A stretch of 64,000 nt of DNA from an uncultured Tenacibaculum sp. (GCF_947504135.1 NZ_CANNGG010000001.1:558001-622000); one strand, 5' to 3'; positions 1-9,771 are shown, counted from the first letter of the stretch. The notes: generated by a model from the letters alone, not told the origin. Made by a program: numbers and translations.

Positions 1-1262
1 TTAGTGCAAACCGAAGAGGAATAGATTGGAAGACAGTCGGATTAGGATTAGCATTTCAATTGTTAATTGCTATTGGGGTTTTAAAAGTTCCTTTTGTACA
101 AAAAACATTTGAGCTAGTTGGAGGCTTGTTTGTAAGTGTGTTAGACTTTACAAGAGCAGGAAGTGAGTTTTTATTTAGCGGTTTAGTTGCTGATATGGAT
201 TCTTTTGGATTCATCTTTGCTTTTCAAGTATTGCCTACGATTATTTTCTTCTCTGCATTAACCTCACTTTTATTTTACCTAGGAGTTATTCAAAAAGTAG
301 TAAAAGGATTGGCATGGTTATTATCTAAAGGATTAAAAATTTCAGGAGCAGAAAGTTTATCTGTGGCAGGAAATATTTTCTTAGGGCAAACCGAAGCGCC
401 TCTATTAATAAAAGCGTACTTAGAAAAAATGAACCGTTCTGAAATCTTATTAGTAATGATAGGAGGAATGGCAACTGTGGCAGGAGCAGTATTAGCAGCG
501 TATATTGGTTTCTTAGGAGGAGATGACGAAGCATTACGTTTATTATATGCAAAGCACTTATTAGCAGCGTCGGTAATGGCAGCACCAGGAGCAATTATTA
601 TTTCTAAAATATTATACCCACAAACTGAAAAAGTAAATACAGATGTACAAGTTTCATCAGAAAAAATTGGCTCAAATATTTTAGATGCTATAGCTAATGG
701 AACAACTGAAGGCTTACAATTGGCGATGAATGTTGCAGCAATGTTATTAGTATTTATTGCATTTATAGCCATGATAAATGGTGTTTTAGGTGGAATAGGA
801 GGTTTTGATGGGATTGAATATTTCAGCTGGAAATTTACTTCTTTGAATGAGTTGATTGAAGGAGCTACACCATACGAAGCATTATCATTAGAATTTATTT
901 TAGGATATGCCTTTGCACCTTTAATGTGGTTAATTGGAGTCGCTAAAGAAGATATGGCGTTAATGGGACAATTATTGGGTATTAAATTAGCTGCAAGTGA
1001 GTTTGTAGGGTATATTCAATTAGCTGATTTAAAAAATGCAGCGAGCGCTACGCATTTAACCTATAATAAATCAATTATTATGGCAACCTATATGTTGTGC
1101 GGTTTTGCCAATTTTGCTTCTATAGGAATTCAAATTGGAGGTATTGGTTCATTAGCACCAGGTCAACGTAAAAATTTATCTGAATTTGGAATGAAAGCAT
1201 TAATAGGAGGTACAATTGCTTCATTAATGTCTGCAACTATTGCGGGAATGATTATCGGCTAG
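1..1262 (+). CDS. Concentrative nucleoside transporter (CNT family), 5' end missing
   Basis: Inner-membrane symporter that imports nucleosides with a cation gradient. The reading frame is open back to base 3 (residues SANRRGIDW precede the first start-like codon, a TTG at 60), so the gene begins before the window and only the N-terminal part is absent. The CNT signature GQTEAPLLIKAYL is visible about 120 residues in, followed by a glycine-rich helix, and a second family block (GIKLAASEFVGY) near the C-terminal half. The protein is strongly hydrophobic with many membrane segments and ends with a glycine-rich helix. A terminator follows, then thyA, a fitting neighbour for nucleoside salvage. 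Sodium rather than proton coupling is usual for this branch but cannot be read from the sequence. Confidence 0.9.
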   Translation, partial: SANRRGIDWKTVGLGLAFQLLIAIGVLKVPFVQKTFELVGGLFVSVLDFTRAGSEFLFSGLVADMDSFGFIFAFQVLPTIIFFSALTSLLFYLGVIQKVVKGLAWLLSKGLKISGAESLSVAGNIFLGQTEAPLLIKAYLEKMNRSEILLVMIGGMATVAGAVLAAYIGFLGGDDEALRLLYAKHLLAASVMAAPGAIIISKILYPQTEKVNTDVQVSSEKIGSNILDAIANGTTEGLQLAMNVAAMLLVFIAFIAMINGVLGGIGGFDGIEYFSWKFTSLNELIEGATPYEALSLEFILGYAFAPLMWLIGVAKEDMALMGQLLGIKLAASEFVGYIQLADLKNAASATHLTYNKSIIMATYMLCGFANFASIGIQIGGIGSLAPGQRKNLSEFGMKALIGGTIASLMSATIAGMIIG

Positions 1263-1311
1263 TGACGATTATTAGAGACAAAAAAGTTAATAACTTATTA
1301 ATATAATTTTA

Positions 1312-1346
1312 AAGAGCATCTGCATTTTGTGTAGATGCTTTTTTAT
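1312..1346 (+). terminator. Rho-independent terminator after the nucleoside transporter
   Basis: A 9-bp stem (GCATCTGCA with TGTAGATGC, one G-T pair) closes a 5-base loop and is followed by a run of eight T. It separates the transporter from thyA. Confidence 0.8.
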
Positions 1347-1395
1347 TTTTACCTTGATTAATTAACATGAAAGTTTAACGATTAAACGGAGAAGG

Positions 1396-2220
1396 ATGAA
1401 GCAGTATTTAGATTTAGTACAACACGTTTTAGACAACGGAAACGAAAAAGGAGATAGGACAGGAACAGGGACCAAGAGTGTTTTTGGTTATCAAATGCGA
1501 TTTGATTTAAGTGAAGGTTTTCCGATGGTAACGACCAAGAAGCTACATTTAAAATCGATTATTTATGAACTATTGTGGTTTATAAAAGGTGATACTAATG
1601 TTAAATACCTTCAGGAAAATGGTGTTCGTATTTGGAATGAATGGGCAGATGAAAATGGCGATTTAGGTCCAGTCTATGGTCATCAATGGCGTAATTGGAA
1701 TAGTGATGAAATAGATCAATTAAAAGAAGTAATAGAAACACTAAAAACGAATCCAAATAGCCGTAGGATGTTGGTTTCTGCTTGGAATCCGTCAGTGTTA
1801 CCAGATACTTCTAAATCGTTTGCAGAAAACGTAGCGAATGGGAAAGCAGCGCTTCCACCATGTCATGCTTTTTTTCAGTTTTATGTAGCTGATGGAAAAT
1901 TATCATGTCAACTGTATCAGCGTAGCGCGGATATCTTTTTAGGAGTTCCGTTTAATATTGCATCATATGCATTGTTTACCATGATGGTAGCTCAAGTTTG
2001 TGGTTATGAAGCTGGAGAGTTTATTCATACTTTTGGAGATGCACATATTTATAATAACCATCTGGATCAATTGGAATTACAACTATCTCGTGATCCAAGA
2101 CCATTGCCAAAGATGACAATTAATCCTAAAATAAAGAATATTGAAGATTTTACTTTTGACGATTTTGAGTTGATTGATTATAACCCGCATCCTCATATCA
2201 AAGGAATTGTAGCTGTATAA
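1396..2220 (+). CDS. thyA: Thymidylate synthase ThyA
   Basis: Converts dUMP to dTMP using 5,10-methylenetetrahydrofolate and leaves dihydrofolate, which the FolA encoded 270 bases downstream recycles. The 274-residue length is normal for the short bacterial form. Visible signatures are the [11 protein letters not shown] start, [11 protein letters not shown], the catalytic cysteine in [29 protein letters not shown], and the C-terminal [15 protein letters not shown] stretch lies four bases before the ATG, unusual in a phylum that makes little use of Shine-Dalgarno pairing. thyA, a 61-residue ORF and folA run in the same direction. Confidence 0.98.
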   Translation: MKQYLDLVQHVLDNGNEKGDRTGTGTKSVFGYQMRFDLSEGFPMVTTKKLHLKSIIYELLWFIKGDTNVKYLQENGVRIWNEWADENGDLGPVYGHQWRNWNSDEIDQLKEVIETLKTNPNSRRMLVSAWNPSVLPDTSKSFAENVANGKAALPPCHAFFQFYVADGKLSCQLYQRSADIFLGVPFNIASYALFTMMVAQVCGYEAGEFIHTFGDAHIYNNHLDQLELQLSRDPRPLPKMTINPKIKNIEDFTFDDFELIDYNPHPHIKGIVAV

Positions 2221-2249
2221 TTTAACTTTATTTTTTGTAGTTTGTTTAG

Positions 2250-2257
2250 TAAATTTG
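2250..2257 (+). promoter_or_regulatory. Possible -7 promoter element ahead of the small ORF and folA
   Basis: TAAATTTG matches the Bacteroidota -7 consensus TAnnTTTG and sits 28 bases before the ATG of the 61-residue ORF. The nearest TTTG upstream is only 12 bases away, so the -33 box is not convincing. Confidence 0.4.
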
Positions 2258-2284
2258 TAGGAAACCAGCTAAAATCTATAAAAA

Positions 2285-2470
2285 ATGACCACAGATATCG
2301 ATACTTTAAAGGACGCTCTCTATGAAAAAATAGCCGATATACAAGATGAAAATGTGTTAAAAGCTATTAATACCTTGGTTGATAATATCAAAAATGAGGC
2401 TTTTGAAGAAGCGAGTACCGAAAAGATTGATCTTACAGGATATATAAAAGAATGGGTTAAAAATATGTAA
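2285..2470 (+). CDS. Small acidic helical protein of unknown function between thyA and folA
   Basis: Encodes 61 residues, acidic overall, predicted to be almost entirely helical (TLKDALYEKIADIQDENVLK, then EAFEEASTEKIDLTGYIKEW). There is no signal peptide, membrane segment or recognisable motif. It starts with ATG, has its own -7 candidate, and ends 18 bases before folA, so it is probably translated and co-transcribed with folA. The helical layout loosely recalls short antitoxin-like proteins, but no toxin gene lies beside it, and I do not assign that role. Confidence 0.6.
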   Translation: MTTDIDTLKDALYEKIADIQDENVLKAINTLVDNIKNEAFEEASTEKIDLTGYIKEWVKNM

Positions 2471-2488
2471 ACCCTTAAAGTAAAATTT

Positions 2489-2980
2489 ATGATTACACTT
2501 ATTGCTGCCATTGCAAAAAATAATGCTTTAGGAAAAGATAACGACTTAATTTGGCATTTACCAGCCGACCTAAAAAGGTTTAAACAAATTACATCAGGTC
2601 ATCATATTTTAATGGGGCGTAATACTTTTGAAAGTATTGGTAAACCATTACCAAATCGTACCTCTGTTATTATTACTAGAAATAACGATTACTTTAAAGA
2701 TGGATGTTTAATAGCAAATAATATTGAACATGCAATTGAACTTACGGAAGGAAATAATGCATTCATCCTAGGAGGTGCTCAAATTTATAAGCAAGCTTTA
2801 GAACAAGACTTAGTAGATCGTTTGGATATTACTATTGTGCATCACGAATTTGAAGCAGATGCTTTTTTTCCAGAGATAGATAAAACTGTTTGGAAAGAAG
2901 TAGCTAGAGAAGATTTTAAAGCAGATGAGAAAAATAAATACGATTACAGTTTCGTTTCTTACGAAAAGAGAAAAGATTAA
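2489..2980 (+). CDS. folA: Dihydrofolate reductase
   Basis: Reduces dihydrofolate to tetrahydrofolate with NADPH, regenerating the cofactor oxidised by ThyA. At 163 residues it has the standard bacterial size. Family motifs are intact: the AIAKNNALGKDNDLIWHLP N-terminus with the W-H-L-P-x-D-L-K active-site block, the ILMGRNTFESIGKPLP segment, the FILGGAQIYKQAL nucleotide-binding block, and a typical C-terminal YSFVSYEK strand. The thyA-folA pairing is common in bacteria. Confidence 0.97.
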   Translation: MITLIAAIAKNNALGKDNDLIWHLPADLKRFKQITSGHHILMGRNTFESIGKPLPNRTSVIITRNNDYFKDGCLIANNIEHAIELTEGNNAFILGGAQIYKQALEQDLVDRLDITIVHHEFEADAFFPEIDKTVWKEVAREDFKADEKNKYDYSFVSYEKRKD

Positions 2981-3043
2981 GGATATAAGGTTAAAGTAAA
3001 TAAACCTTGAATCTTTTATCTAAAAATCCATCAATCTAAAAGT

Positions 3044-3937
3044 ATGTCAATACAACTTACAGGAATATCAAAAACTTACGGAACACAAAAAGCAGTAAAT
3101 ACTATTTCTTTTGAAGCAAACAAAGGAGAAATTGTTGGGTTTTTGGGTCCAAATGGAGCAGGAAAATCAACTACGATGAAAATCTTAACAGGTTTTATTC
3201 AGCCATCAGCAGGAAGTGTTTTGGTAAGTGGTATAGATGTAATTACAAATCCTATCGAAGCTCAAAAAAAGATAGGGTATTTACCAGAGCATAATCCGTT
3301 GTATTTAGATATGTATGTTAAGGAATACTTACAATTTCAGGCATCTTTACATAAAATTGATAAGGCAAAAGTTGCAGAGGTGATTGAACAAGTAGGCTTA
3401 TCTGTAGAAGCGCACAAAAAAATCAATCAATTATCTAAAGGATACCGTCAACGTGTAGGATTGGCAGCAGCTATTTTACATAATCCAGAAGTGTTGATTT
3501 TAGATGAACCTACCACGGGGTTAGATCCTAATCAACTGGTTGAAATTCGTGAATTAATAAAAGAGTTAGGAAAAGATAAAACAGTATTGCTATCTACGCA
3601 CATTATGCAAGAAGTAGAGGCAGTTTGTGATCGCGTTATTATTATTAATAAAGGAGAAATAGTAATTGACAAGCCGATATCCGAATTAAAAACAGACACA
3701 GAACAAGTGATACGAGTAACGTTTGATTACAAATTAGAAGAACAGTTTATCAAACGATTACCGAATATTAAAACCTTTAAAAATACCTTAGAAAACAACT
3801 GGGTTTTAACCTTTGACACTTCAGAAGATATGCGTCCAGTAATTTTCGATTTTGCTCAAGAAAATGGGCTTAAAATCTTAGGACTAAATACCGAGAATAA
3901 AAACTTAGAGAGTTTGTTTAGAGAATTAACCAATTAA
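3044..3937 (+). CDS. gldA: Gliding-motility ABC transporter ATP-binding subunit GldA
   Basis: ATP-binding subunit of the kind that, with membrane partners GldF and GldG, forms an ABC transporter linked to gliding in Flavobacterium johnsoniae. The 297-residue length is close to that of GldA. The nucleotide-binding domain has Walker A GPNGAGKST, signature LSKGYRQRVGLA, Walker B VLILDEPTTGLDP and the switch histidine in LLSTHIMQEVE; about 90 C-terminal residues form the accessory domain. No gldF or gldG is in the window. The next gene starts four bases after its stop. A generic ABC-2 exporter ATPase is the alternative, but the whole-length layout favours GldA. Confidence 0.82.
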   Translation: MSIQLTGISKTYGTQKAVNTISFEANKGEIVGFLGPNGAGKSTTMKILTGFIQPSAGSVLVSGIDVITNPIEAQKKIGYLPEHNPLYLDMYVKEYLQFQASLHKIDKAKVAEVIEQVGLSVEAHKKINQLSKGYRQRVGLAAAILHNPEVLILDEPTTGLDPNQLVEIRELIKELGKDKTVLLSTHIMQEVEAVCDRVIIINKGEIVIDKPISELKTDTEQVIRVTFDYKLEEQFIKRLPNIKTFKNTLENNWVLTFDTSEDMRPVIFDFAQENGLKILGLNTENKNLESLFRELTN

Positions 3938-3941
3938 TCCT

Positions 3942-4784
3942 ATGAACATCCAAAAAAATATAGTTTTAAAAAGAGTTGATAAGAAACCGATTTTGATTGA
4001 TGTGTTTTTTTTGGAAGAATTTATCAATCAGCCAGTAGTTGTTTTTTGTCACGGTTATAAAGGTTTTAAAGATTGGGGTGCTTGGAACTTAATGGCTGAA
4101 ACTATAGCCAAAGCAGGATGTTGTTTTGTAAAGTTTAATTTTTCTCACAACGGAGGTGCTATTGATAACCCTATTGATTTTACAGATTTAGAAGCTTTCG
4201 GAAATAATAATTACACAAAAGAACTTAATGATCTAAATGATGTTTTAGGTTGGGTGCAATCTTATTTTAAAAGCAATAAAAATGTAGATGCAGATATTAT
4301 CAATTTAATAGGTCATAGTCGTGGAGGTGGTATTGCTATTATCAAAGCTTCTGAAGACTCTAGAGTTTCAAAGCTTATTACGTTAGCAAGCATAAGTGAC
4401 TTTGGAAAAAGAACAGCTACAATTGGTGATTTAGAAGAATGGAAAAGAAATGGAGTAAAGTATGTTGTTAACGGAAGAACTAAGCAACTAATGCCTCATT
4501 ATTACCAGTTTTATGAAGATTTCAAAGTCAATGAAAACCGACTTCATATCAAATCAGCAGTAGAGAAACTAACGATTCCGTACTTAATTATTCATGGAGA
4601 TAGTGATACTTCTGTTTCACTTAATGAAGCGAAAGAACTTTATGATTGGAATTCTAATAATGAATTAAAAATTATTCCGGAAGCTGACCATGTGTTTAAT
4701 GTTAAGCATCCTTGGGAGCAATCAAAATTATCAAAAGAATTAGCAAGTGTAGTAGAGGAGGTTTTATTGTTTTTTAATAAATAA
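3942..4784 (+). CDS. Alpha/beta hydrolase of the dienelactone/prolyl-oligopeptidase type
   Basis: Predicted cytoplasmic serine hydrolase of 280 residues. The oxyanion segment VVFCHGYKGFKDWG, nucleophile elbow GHSRGG, acid-bearing strand LIIHGDSDTSV and catalytic-histidine region PEADHVFNVKHPW give a complete Ser-Asp-His triad. It follows gldA with a four-base gap and is probably co-transcribed, although a link to motility is not established. It ends 15 bases from a convergent gene and no terminator is visible. The natural substrate is unknown. Confidence 0.8.
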   Translation: MNIQKNIVLKRVDKKPILIDVFFLEEFINQPVVVFCHGYKGFKDWGAWNLMAETIAKAGCCFVKFNFSHNGGAIDNPIDFTDLEAFGNNNYTKELNDLNDVLGWVQSYFKSNKNVDADIINLIGHSRGGGIAIIKASEDSRVSKLITLASISDFGKRTATIGDLEEWKRNGVKYVVNGRTKQLMPHYYQFYEDFKVNENRLHIKSAVEKLTIPYLIIHGDSDTSVSLNEAKELYDWNSNNELKIIPEADHVFNVKHPWEQSKLSKELASVVEEVLLFFNK

Positions 4785-4799
4785 ATTCAATTAAAAATG

Positions 4800-5156
4800 T
4801 TAGCTGGAAAAATTCTTTTTAAACCATACCTTTTTCCAGATTCTTTTTAGAATTAAGAACGTAATATTTTCAATATACCTATCAATATCGTTAGATTCAG
4901 TAATTTGTGAGTCTTTTTCAGAAACATCAATACGATACAAAAGATTGGTATACGAACTAAAATCATGTAATACAAGTTCTTTAATTGATTTCTGGAGTTC
5001 TTTTTTTAATTCTAAAGGAGTATTATTTTCAGAAAAAGTTAAATCAATTCCAGTTAAACTAAAATCTTTGTTAAGTTGAATTATGAGCTGTTTATATAAC
5101 TTTTGATTGACTACATTTGTTAATAAATCGATACTGTTTATATAACTAGGTAGCAT
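4800..5156 (-). CDS. Hypothetical protein translationally coupled to dnaE
   Basis: Encodes 118 residues with no family I recognise. The sequence is predicted mostly helical, with a Lys/Trp/Phe-rich C-terminus (LKRIWKKVWFKKNF) that could contact membrane or nucleic acid. Its ATG lies one base after the dnaE stop codon, so it is very probably co-transcribed and translationally coupled with dnaE. It is not an obvious polymerase subunit. Confidence 0.6.
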   Translation of the reverse strand: MLPSYINSIDLLTNVVNQKLYKQLIIQLNKDFSLTGIDLTFSENNTPLELKKELQKSIKELVLHDFSSYTNLLYRIDVSEKDSQITESNDIDRYIENITFLILKRIWKKVWFKKNFSS

Positions 5157-5157
5157 T

Positions 5158-8100
5158 TTAATTTAACTTGTAATTAATAAATTGCTCGTCTAAAGCCTTT
5201 AAAAATTCACTAGATACTTTAATCTTAGTTGTTCTACTCGGTAAGCTTAATTCTATTTTTTCTTCAGCATCCCAAATGGTAAAATATAAACTTTGTGAGC
5301 CTTTGTTAGTAGCAAACAAGTGTTGTAGCTCTTTTATAGTGTTGTCTTTTACTTCTTGTAGAGGAATTTTTATGGTGAGTTTTTTACACATTTTATCCAT
5401 AATATCGTGTAATAGTAAAAACTCATTAAATCCAACTCTAGGTTCACCTTTCACACCTTCTTTATTAGTCCAACCAGGTTTGATCGTAGTTTTGATATAT
5501 AGAAATGAATTTGGAACCAAAAAGTGTTTAAACTTTAAATAATCTTCACCAAAAATTCGGAATTCAAAACTATCGTTATAATCTTCCATTGTAAAAGCAG
5601 CCCATCCTTTACCTGCTTTTGATACACGATGCTGTACATCAGTAACAATTCCAGCAAAAGAAAGTCCTAAACCTTCATATTGAGCGATGTTTTTAAAATG
5701 TGCTAGAGAAGCGTTGCAAAACTTTAGTTCGTTTTTAAAATCATCAAGTGGATGTGCAGAAATATACATTCCTACTACTTCTTTTTCACGAGCTAATAAT
5801 TCCATAGTTCCCCAAGTTTCACATTCAGGAATTAAAGGTTCAGGTAAATCAACATCCGAAGCTTCTCCAAATAAAGATACCTGAGATGAATTCTGATTTT
5901 CTTGAAACTTATTTCCAAAGCGAATAGCCTTTTCTAAAAAAGTTTGTCCTTTTTCATCTTTCACATAATACTGCGCTCTGTGAGTATCTGTGAAGGAATC
6001 AAAACCACCAGCTAATACTAAACCTTCAAAAGCTTTTTTGTTAGCAACACGTAAATCAACACGTTTTGCTACATCAAAAATAGAAGTGTAATGCCCATTT
6101 TCTTTGCGTTCGTCAATAATTGCTTTAACAGCAGAACCACCTACACCTTTAATTGCCGCCATACCAAAACGAACAGCACCATCTTTATTTACAGAGAATT
6201 TAGCATACGATTCATTTACATCAGGGCCTAGTACCTCTAACCCCATGCGTTTACATTCCTCCATAAAAAACGAAACCGTTTTAATGTCATTCATGTTGTT
6301 GGAAAGTACTGCTGCCATGTATTCGGCAGGGTAGTGGGCTTTTAAATAAGCTGTTTGATAAGCAATCCAAGCATAACAAGTAGAGTGCGATTTGTTAAAG
6401 GCATAGGATGCGAAAGCCTCCCAATCTTTCCAAATTTTCTCTAGGGCTTTTTCATCATGACCATTGGCCTTTGCTTGATTCACAAACTTAGGTTTCATTT
6501 TCGCTAGTACCGCAGCTTGCTTTTTACCCATTGCTTTACGGAGTACATCAGCCTCACCTTTGGTAAAATCAGCTAACTTTTGCGAAAGTAACATTACTTG
6601 CTCCTGATATACTGTAATTCCGTAGGTCTCTGCTAAATATTCTTCCATGGCAGGAAGGTCGTACTGAATTTCTTCATCCCCATGTTTTCTTCTAATAAAA
6701 GAAGGAATATATTCTAAAGGACCTGGACGATAGAGGGCGTTCATTGCAATTAAGTCAGCAAAAACAGTAGGTTTTAACTCACGCATATACTTTTGCATTC
6801 CAGGAGATTCGTATTGGAATATACCTACCGTTTCTCCTCGTTGGAAAAGTGCATAAGTTTCTTCATCATCAATAGGGAAATTTTCAGGGTCAAGCTCTAC
6901 ACCATGGCGTGCTTTTACAATTTTTACTGTATCCTTGATTAGGGTTAATGTTTTTAACCCCAAAAAATCCATTTTTAATAATCCTGCACTTTCTACTACC
7001 GAGTTGTCAAACTGGGTAACATACATGTCGGAATCTTTGGCAACAGATACCGGTACGAATTTGGTAATATCATCAGGAGTAATAATTACCCCACAAGCGT
7101 GAATTCCAGTATTACGAACTGAACCTTCTAAAATTCTAGCTTTGTTAATGGTTTCTGCTTCCAGACCATTACCATTGGCAATAGCTTTTAGCTCATTTAC
7201 CATTTCTATTTCTTCAGAACGAAGCTTTTCTTTTAATCCTTTCTCATCTAAAGAAAAGATTTTTTTCAATTTCATTCCTGGAATTAACTTAGCAATTCTA
7301 TCGGCTTCAAATAGAGGTAAGTCAAGTACACGAGCGGTATCACGTACAGATGATTTAGCTGCCATGGTACCATAGGTAATAATTTGTGCTACTTGATTAG
7401 CACCATATTTTTCAATTACATAATCCATTACGCGGCTACGACCTTCATCGTCAAAGTCGATATCAATATCGGGCATCGATACACGTTCAGGGTTTAAGAA
7501 ACGCTCAAAAAGTAAGTCGTACTGGATAGGGTCTATATTAGTAATCCACAAACAATAAGCAACTACCGAACCAGCTGCAGAACCACGTCCTGGACCTACT
7601 GATACATCCATGTTTCGTGCTTCTCGAATAAAATCTTCTACAATTAAGAAATATCCAGGGTATCCTGTTTTGGCAATTACATCCAGCTCAAAATCTAAAC
7701 GTTCTCGGATTTTATCGGTAATTTCTCCATAACGTTTTTTGGCTCCTTCATAGGTCAAATGACGTAAAAAATTATTTTCACCTCTTTTTCCTCCATCTTC
7801 AAGATCTTTTTCATCTCTAAACTCTTCTGGAATATCAAAAGCAGGTAATAATACATCACGAGCTAAGCCAAAAGGTTCTATTTTATCTACAATTTCTTGA
7901 ATGTTAATAATAGCCTCAGGTAAATCAGCAAAGAGTTTTTTCATCTCTTCAGTAGATTTAAAGTAGTATTCGTCGTTAGGTAAACCATAACGATAGCCTC
8001 TTCCTCGACCTTTAGGAGTAGCTTGTTTTTCACCATCTTTTACACACAATAAAATATCGTGAGCATTGGCGTCTTCTTTATCTAAGTAAAAAGTATTGTT

Positions 8101-9531
8101 CGTAGCAACAATTTTAATATCATGCTTTTTAGAGAATGAAAGTAGAGTTTCGTTCACAACTCTTTCATCTTCTTGTCCGTGACGCATCAATTCGATATAT
8201 AAATCTTCTCCGAATTGTTCTTTCCACCAAAGTAAAGCTTCTTCTGCTTGAGCTTCACCTACATTTAATATTTTACTAGGAACTTCACCATATAAATTTC
8301 CTGTTAATACAATTACATCTTCTTTGTATTGCTCAATAACTTTTTTGTCGATTCTTGGAACATAGTAAAAACCATCCACGAAAGCAATGGAAGACATTTT
8401 TGCTAAATTGTGGTATCCCTTTTTATTTTTAGCAAGTAAAACGACTTGATATCCATTGTCTTTTTGACTTTTATTGGTATGGTCTTCACAAACATTAAAC
8501 TCACAACCTACGATAGGTTTTAAAACACTTTGTGTAGGTTCTTCTCCTTTTTCTAAGGCTTCTTTATTAGCTGCTTCAGCTGCTTTGTTGTGTCCTAATA
8601 CAGCCTGTACAAAATGGAAAGCAGCCATCATGTTACCAGTATCGGTCATGGCAACTGCAGACATATTGTCCTTAGCAGCAGCATTTACAATATTACCAAT
8701 TTGAATGGTAGATTGTAAAACAGAATACTGTGTATGGTTGTGTAAGTGGGCAAACTTAACACTTTCAAGCTCTGCTAATCCTTCTGCGGTAGAAATTGTA
8801 TTAGCTTCTTCAGTTTCAGATGACTTTCTTTTGCGTATTTTTTCACTTTCCTTTTTAAGGTTTAAGTGCTTAAGTCCGATTACCTGTATTGGGTTCGGAT
8901 TTGCTTCTGTATAACGTTGAAAATAATCAGAAGGAACGTCTAACTGTTCTTCTGTATACTGACGTAAACGAATTAATTCTAAGAAACACCTTGTAGTTGA
9001 TTCTACATCGGCAGTAGCGTTATGTGCTTCTCCAAAACCTGTTCCGAATAAATGATTGTGTAATTCGGTAAGAGTTGGAAGTTTAAACTTTCCTCCACGA
9101 CCACCAGGAATTTGACATAATTGTGCCGTATGCTCGGTACAAGTATCCAAAACAGGTAATTCTGTTAAATTGTTTTCAACACCTAAACGATGAAACTCAC
9201 ACCCCATAATGTTGACATCAAAACCAACATTTTGACCAACAATAAACTTCGTTTTTTGTAATGCATTGTTGAATAGTTCTAACCCTTCACTCAACTGAAT
9301 TCCTTGCTCAATAGCTAAATCAGTAGAAATTCCGTGAATACGTTCTGCATCGTACGGAATATTGAATCCGTCAGGTTGTATTAAGAAATCGTTATGTTCA
9401 ATTAAATTTCCTAACTCATCATGTAATTGCCATGCAATTTGTATGGCTCTGGGCCAGTTATCGGTATCGGTTATTGGAGCATTCCAGCTTTTAGGTAATC
9501 CAGTAGTTTCGGTATCGAAAATTAAATACAT
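5158..9531 (-). CDS. dnaE: DNA polymerase III subunit alpha with fused N-terminal 3'-5' exonuclease
   Basis: Replicative polymerase of about 1457 residues, some 300 longer than Escherichia coli DnaE because of an N-terminal DEDDh exonuclease domain. That domain (residues 1 to about 190) shows FDTETTG (D6, E8), GQNVGFDVNIMG (D105) and HNATAD (H170, D175). A charged linker leads to the PHP domain (HLHNHT near 262) and the C-family polymerase core with catalytic aspartates in PDIDIDFDD near 689. A helix-hairpin-helix (GMAAIKGVGGSAV) and an OB-fold region follow. I place the start at the ATG at 9531 because a frame-compatible codon two positions earlier is TTG. A 118-residue gene is coupled to its 3' end. 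Confidence 0.95.
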   Translation of the reverse strand: MYLIFDTETTGLPKSWNAPITDTDNWPRAIQIAWQLHDELGNLIEHNDFLIQPDGFNIPYDAERIHGISTDLAIEQGIQLSEGLELFNNALQKTKFIVGQNVGFDVNIMGCEFHRLGVENNLTELPVLDTCTEHTAQLCQIPGGRGGKFKLPTLTELHNHLFGTGFGEAHNATADVESTTRCFLELIRLRQYTEEQLDVPSDYFQRYTEANPNPIQVIGLKHLNLKKESEKIRKRKSSETEEANTISTAEGLAELESVKFAHLHNHTQYSVLQSTIQIGNIVNAAAKDNMSAVAMTDTGNMMAAFHFVQAVLGHNKAAEAANKEALEKGEEPTQSVLKPIVGCEFNVCEDHTNKSQKDNGYQVVLLAKNKKGYHNLAKMSSIAFVDGFYYVPRIDKKVIEQYKEDVIVLTGNLYGEVPSKILNVGEAQAEEALLWWKEQFGEDLYIELMRHGQEDERVVNETLLSFSKKHDIKIVATNNTFYLDKEDANAHDILLCVKDGEKQATPKGRGRGYRYGLPNDEYYFKSTEEMKKLFADLPEAIINIQEIVDKIEPFGLARDVLLPAFDIPEEFRDEKDLEDGGKRGENNFLRHLTYEGAKKRYGEITDKIRERLDFELDVIAKTGYPGYFLIVEDFIREARNMDVSVGPGRGSAAGSVVAYCLWITNIDPIQYDLLFERFLNPERVSMPDIDIDFDDEGRSRVMDYVIEKYGANQVAQIITYGTMAAKSSVRDTARVLDLPLFEADRIAKLIPGMKLKKIFSLDEKGLKEKLRSEEIEMVNELKAIANGNGLEAETINKARILEGSVRNTGIHACGVIITPDDITKFVPVSVAKDSDMYVTQFDNSVVESAGLLKMDFLGLKTLTLIKDTVKIVKARHGVELDPENFPIDDEETYALFQRGETVGIFQYESPGMQKYMRELKPTVFADLIAMNALYRPGPLEYIPSFIRRKHGDEEIQYDLPAMEEYLAETYGITVYQEQVMLLSQKLADFTKGEADVLRKAMGKKQAAVLAKMKPKFVNQAKANGHDEKALEKIWKDWEAFASYAFNKSHSTCYAWIAYQTAYLKAHYPAEYMAAVLSNNMNDIKTVSFFMEECKRMGLEVLGPDVNESYAKFSVNKDGAVRFGMAAIKGVGGSAVKAIIDERKENGHYTSIFDVAKRVDLRVANKKAFEGLVLAGGFDSFTDTHRAQYYVKDEKGQTFLEKAIRFGNKFQENQNSSQVSLFGEASDVDLPEPLIPECETWGTMELLAREKEVVGMYISAHPLDDFKNELKFCNASLAHFKNIAQYEGLGLSFAGIVTDVQHRVSKAGKGWAAFTMEDYNDSFEFRIFGEDYLKFKHFLVPNSFLYIKTTIKPGWTNKEGVKGEPRVGFNEFLLLHDIMDKMCKKLTIKIPLQEVKDNTIKELQHLFATNKGSQSLYFTIWDAEEKIELSLPSRTTKIKVSSEFLKALDEQFINYKLN

Positions 9532-9718
9532 GGGCAAAAGATAATTACTTGAAGTGTTTTGGATAAAACAAAGTGTAAAAATACGAAGAATTTACATTGT
9601 TATTAAGAGAAGTTATTAACGAGTGTTTTTACTTAATGTAAAGGCTTGAATAGCTGATTGTAATCAGTAAATAGATGTTAAGTGTAGGTTAATTTTAAAA
9701 TAAAAATAAAAAAAGTGA

Positions 9719-9747
9719 TTGATAATCAATTAATAAGATTACATTTG
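9719..9747 (+). promoter_or_regulatory. Promoter of the cold-shock gene
   Basis: TTG at 9719-9721 and TACATTTG at 9740-9747 are separated by 18 bases, fitting the Bacteroidota -33/-7 layout. Transcription would start near 9753, about 20 bases before the ATG, leaving a far shorter leader than that of Escherichia coli cspA. Confidence 0.65.
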
Positions 9748-9771
9748 TACTTTAATATAATATTTTTTACA

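Noticed and set aside
290..772. Long minus-strand ORFs opposite the nucleoside transporter
   Set aside because: They lie fully inside a clear CNT gene, have no family features and mirror its codon bias.
2285..2470. Antitoxin of a toxin-antitoxin pair
   Set aside because: No toxin-like gene is adjacent; neighbours are thyA and folA.
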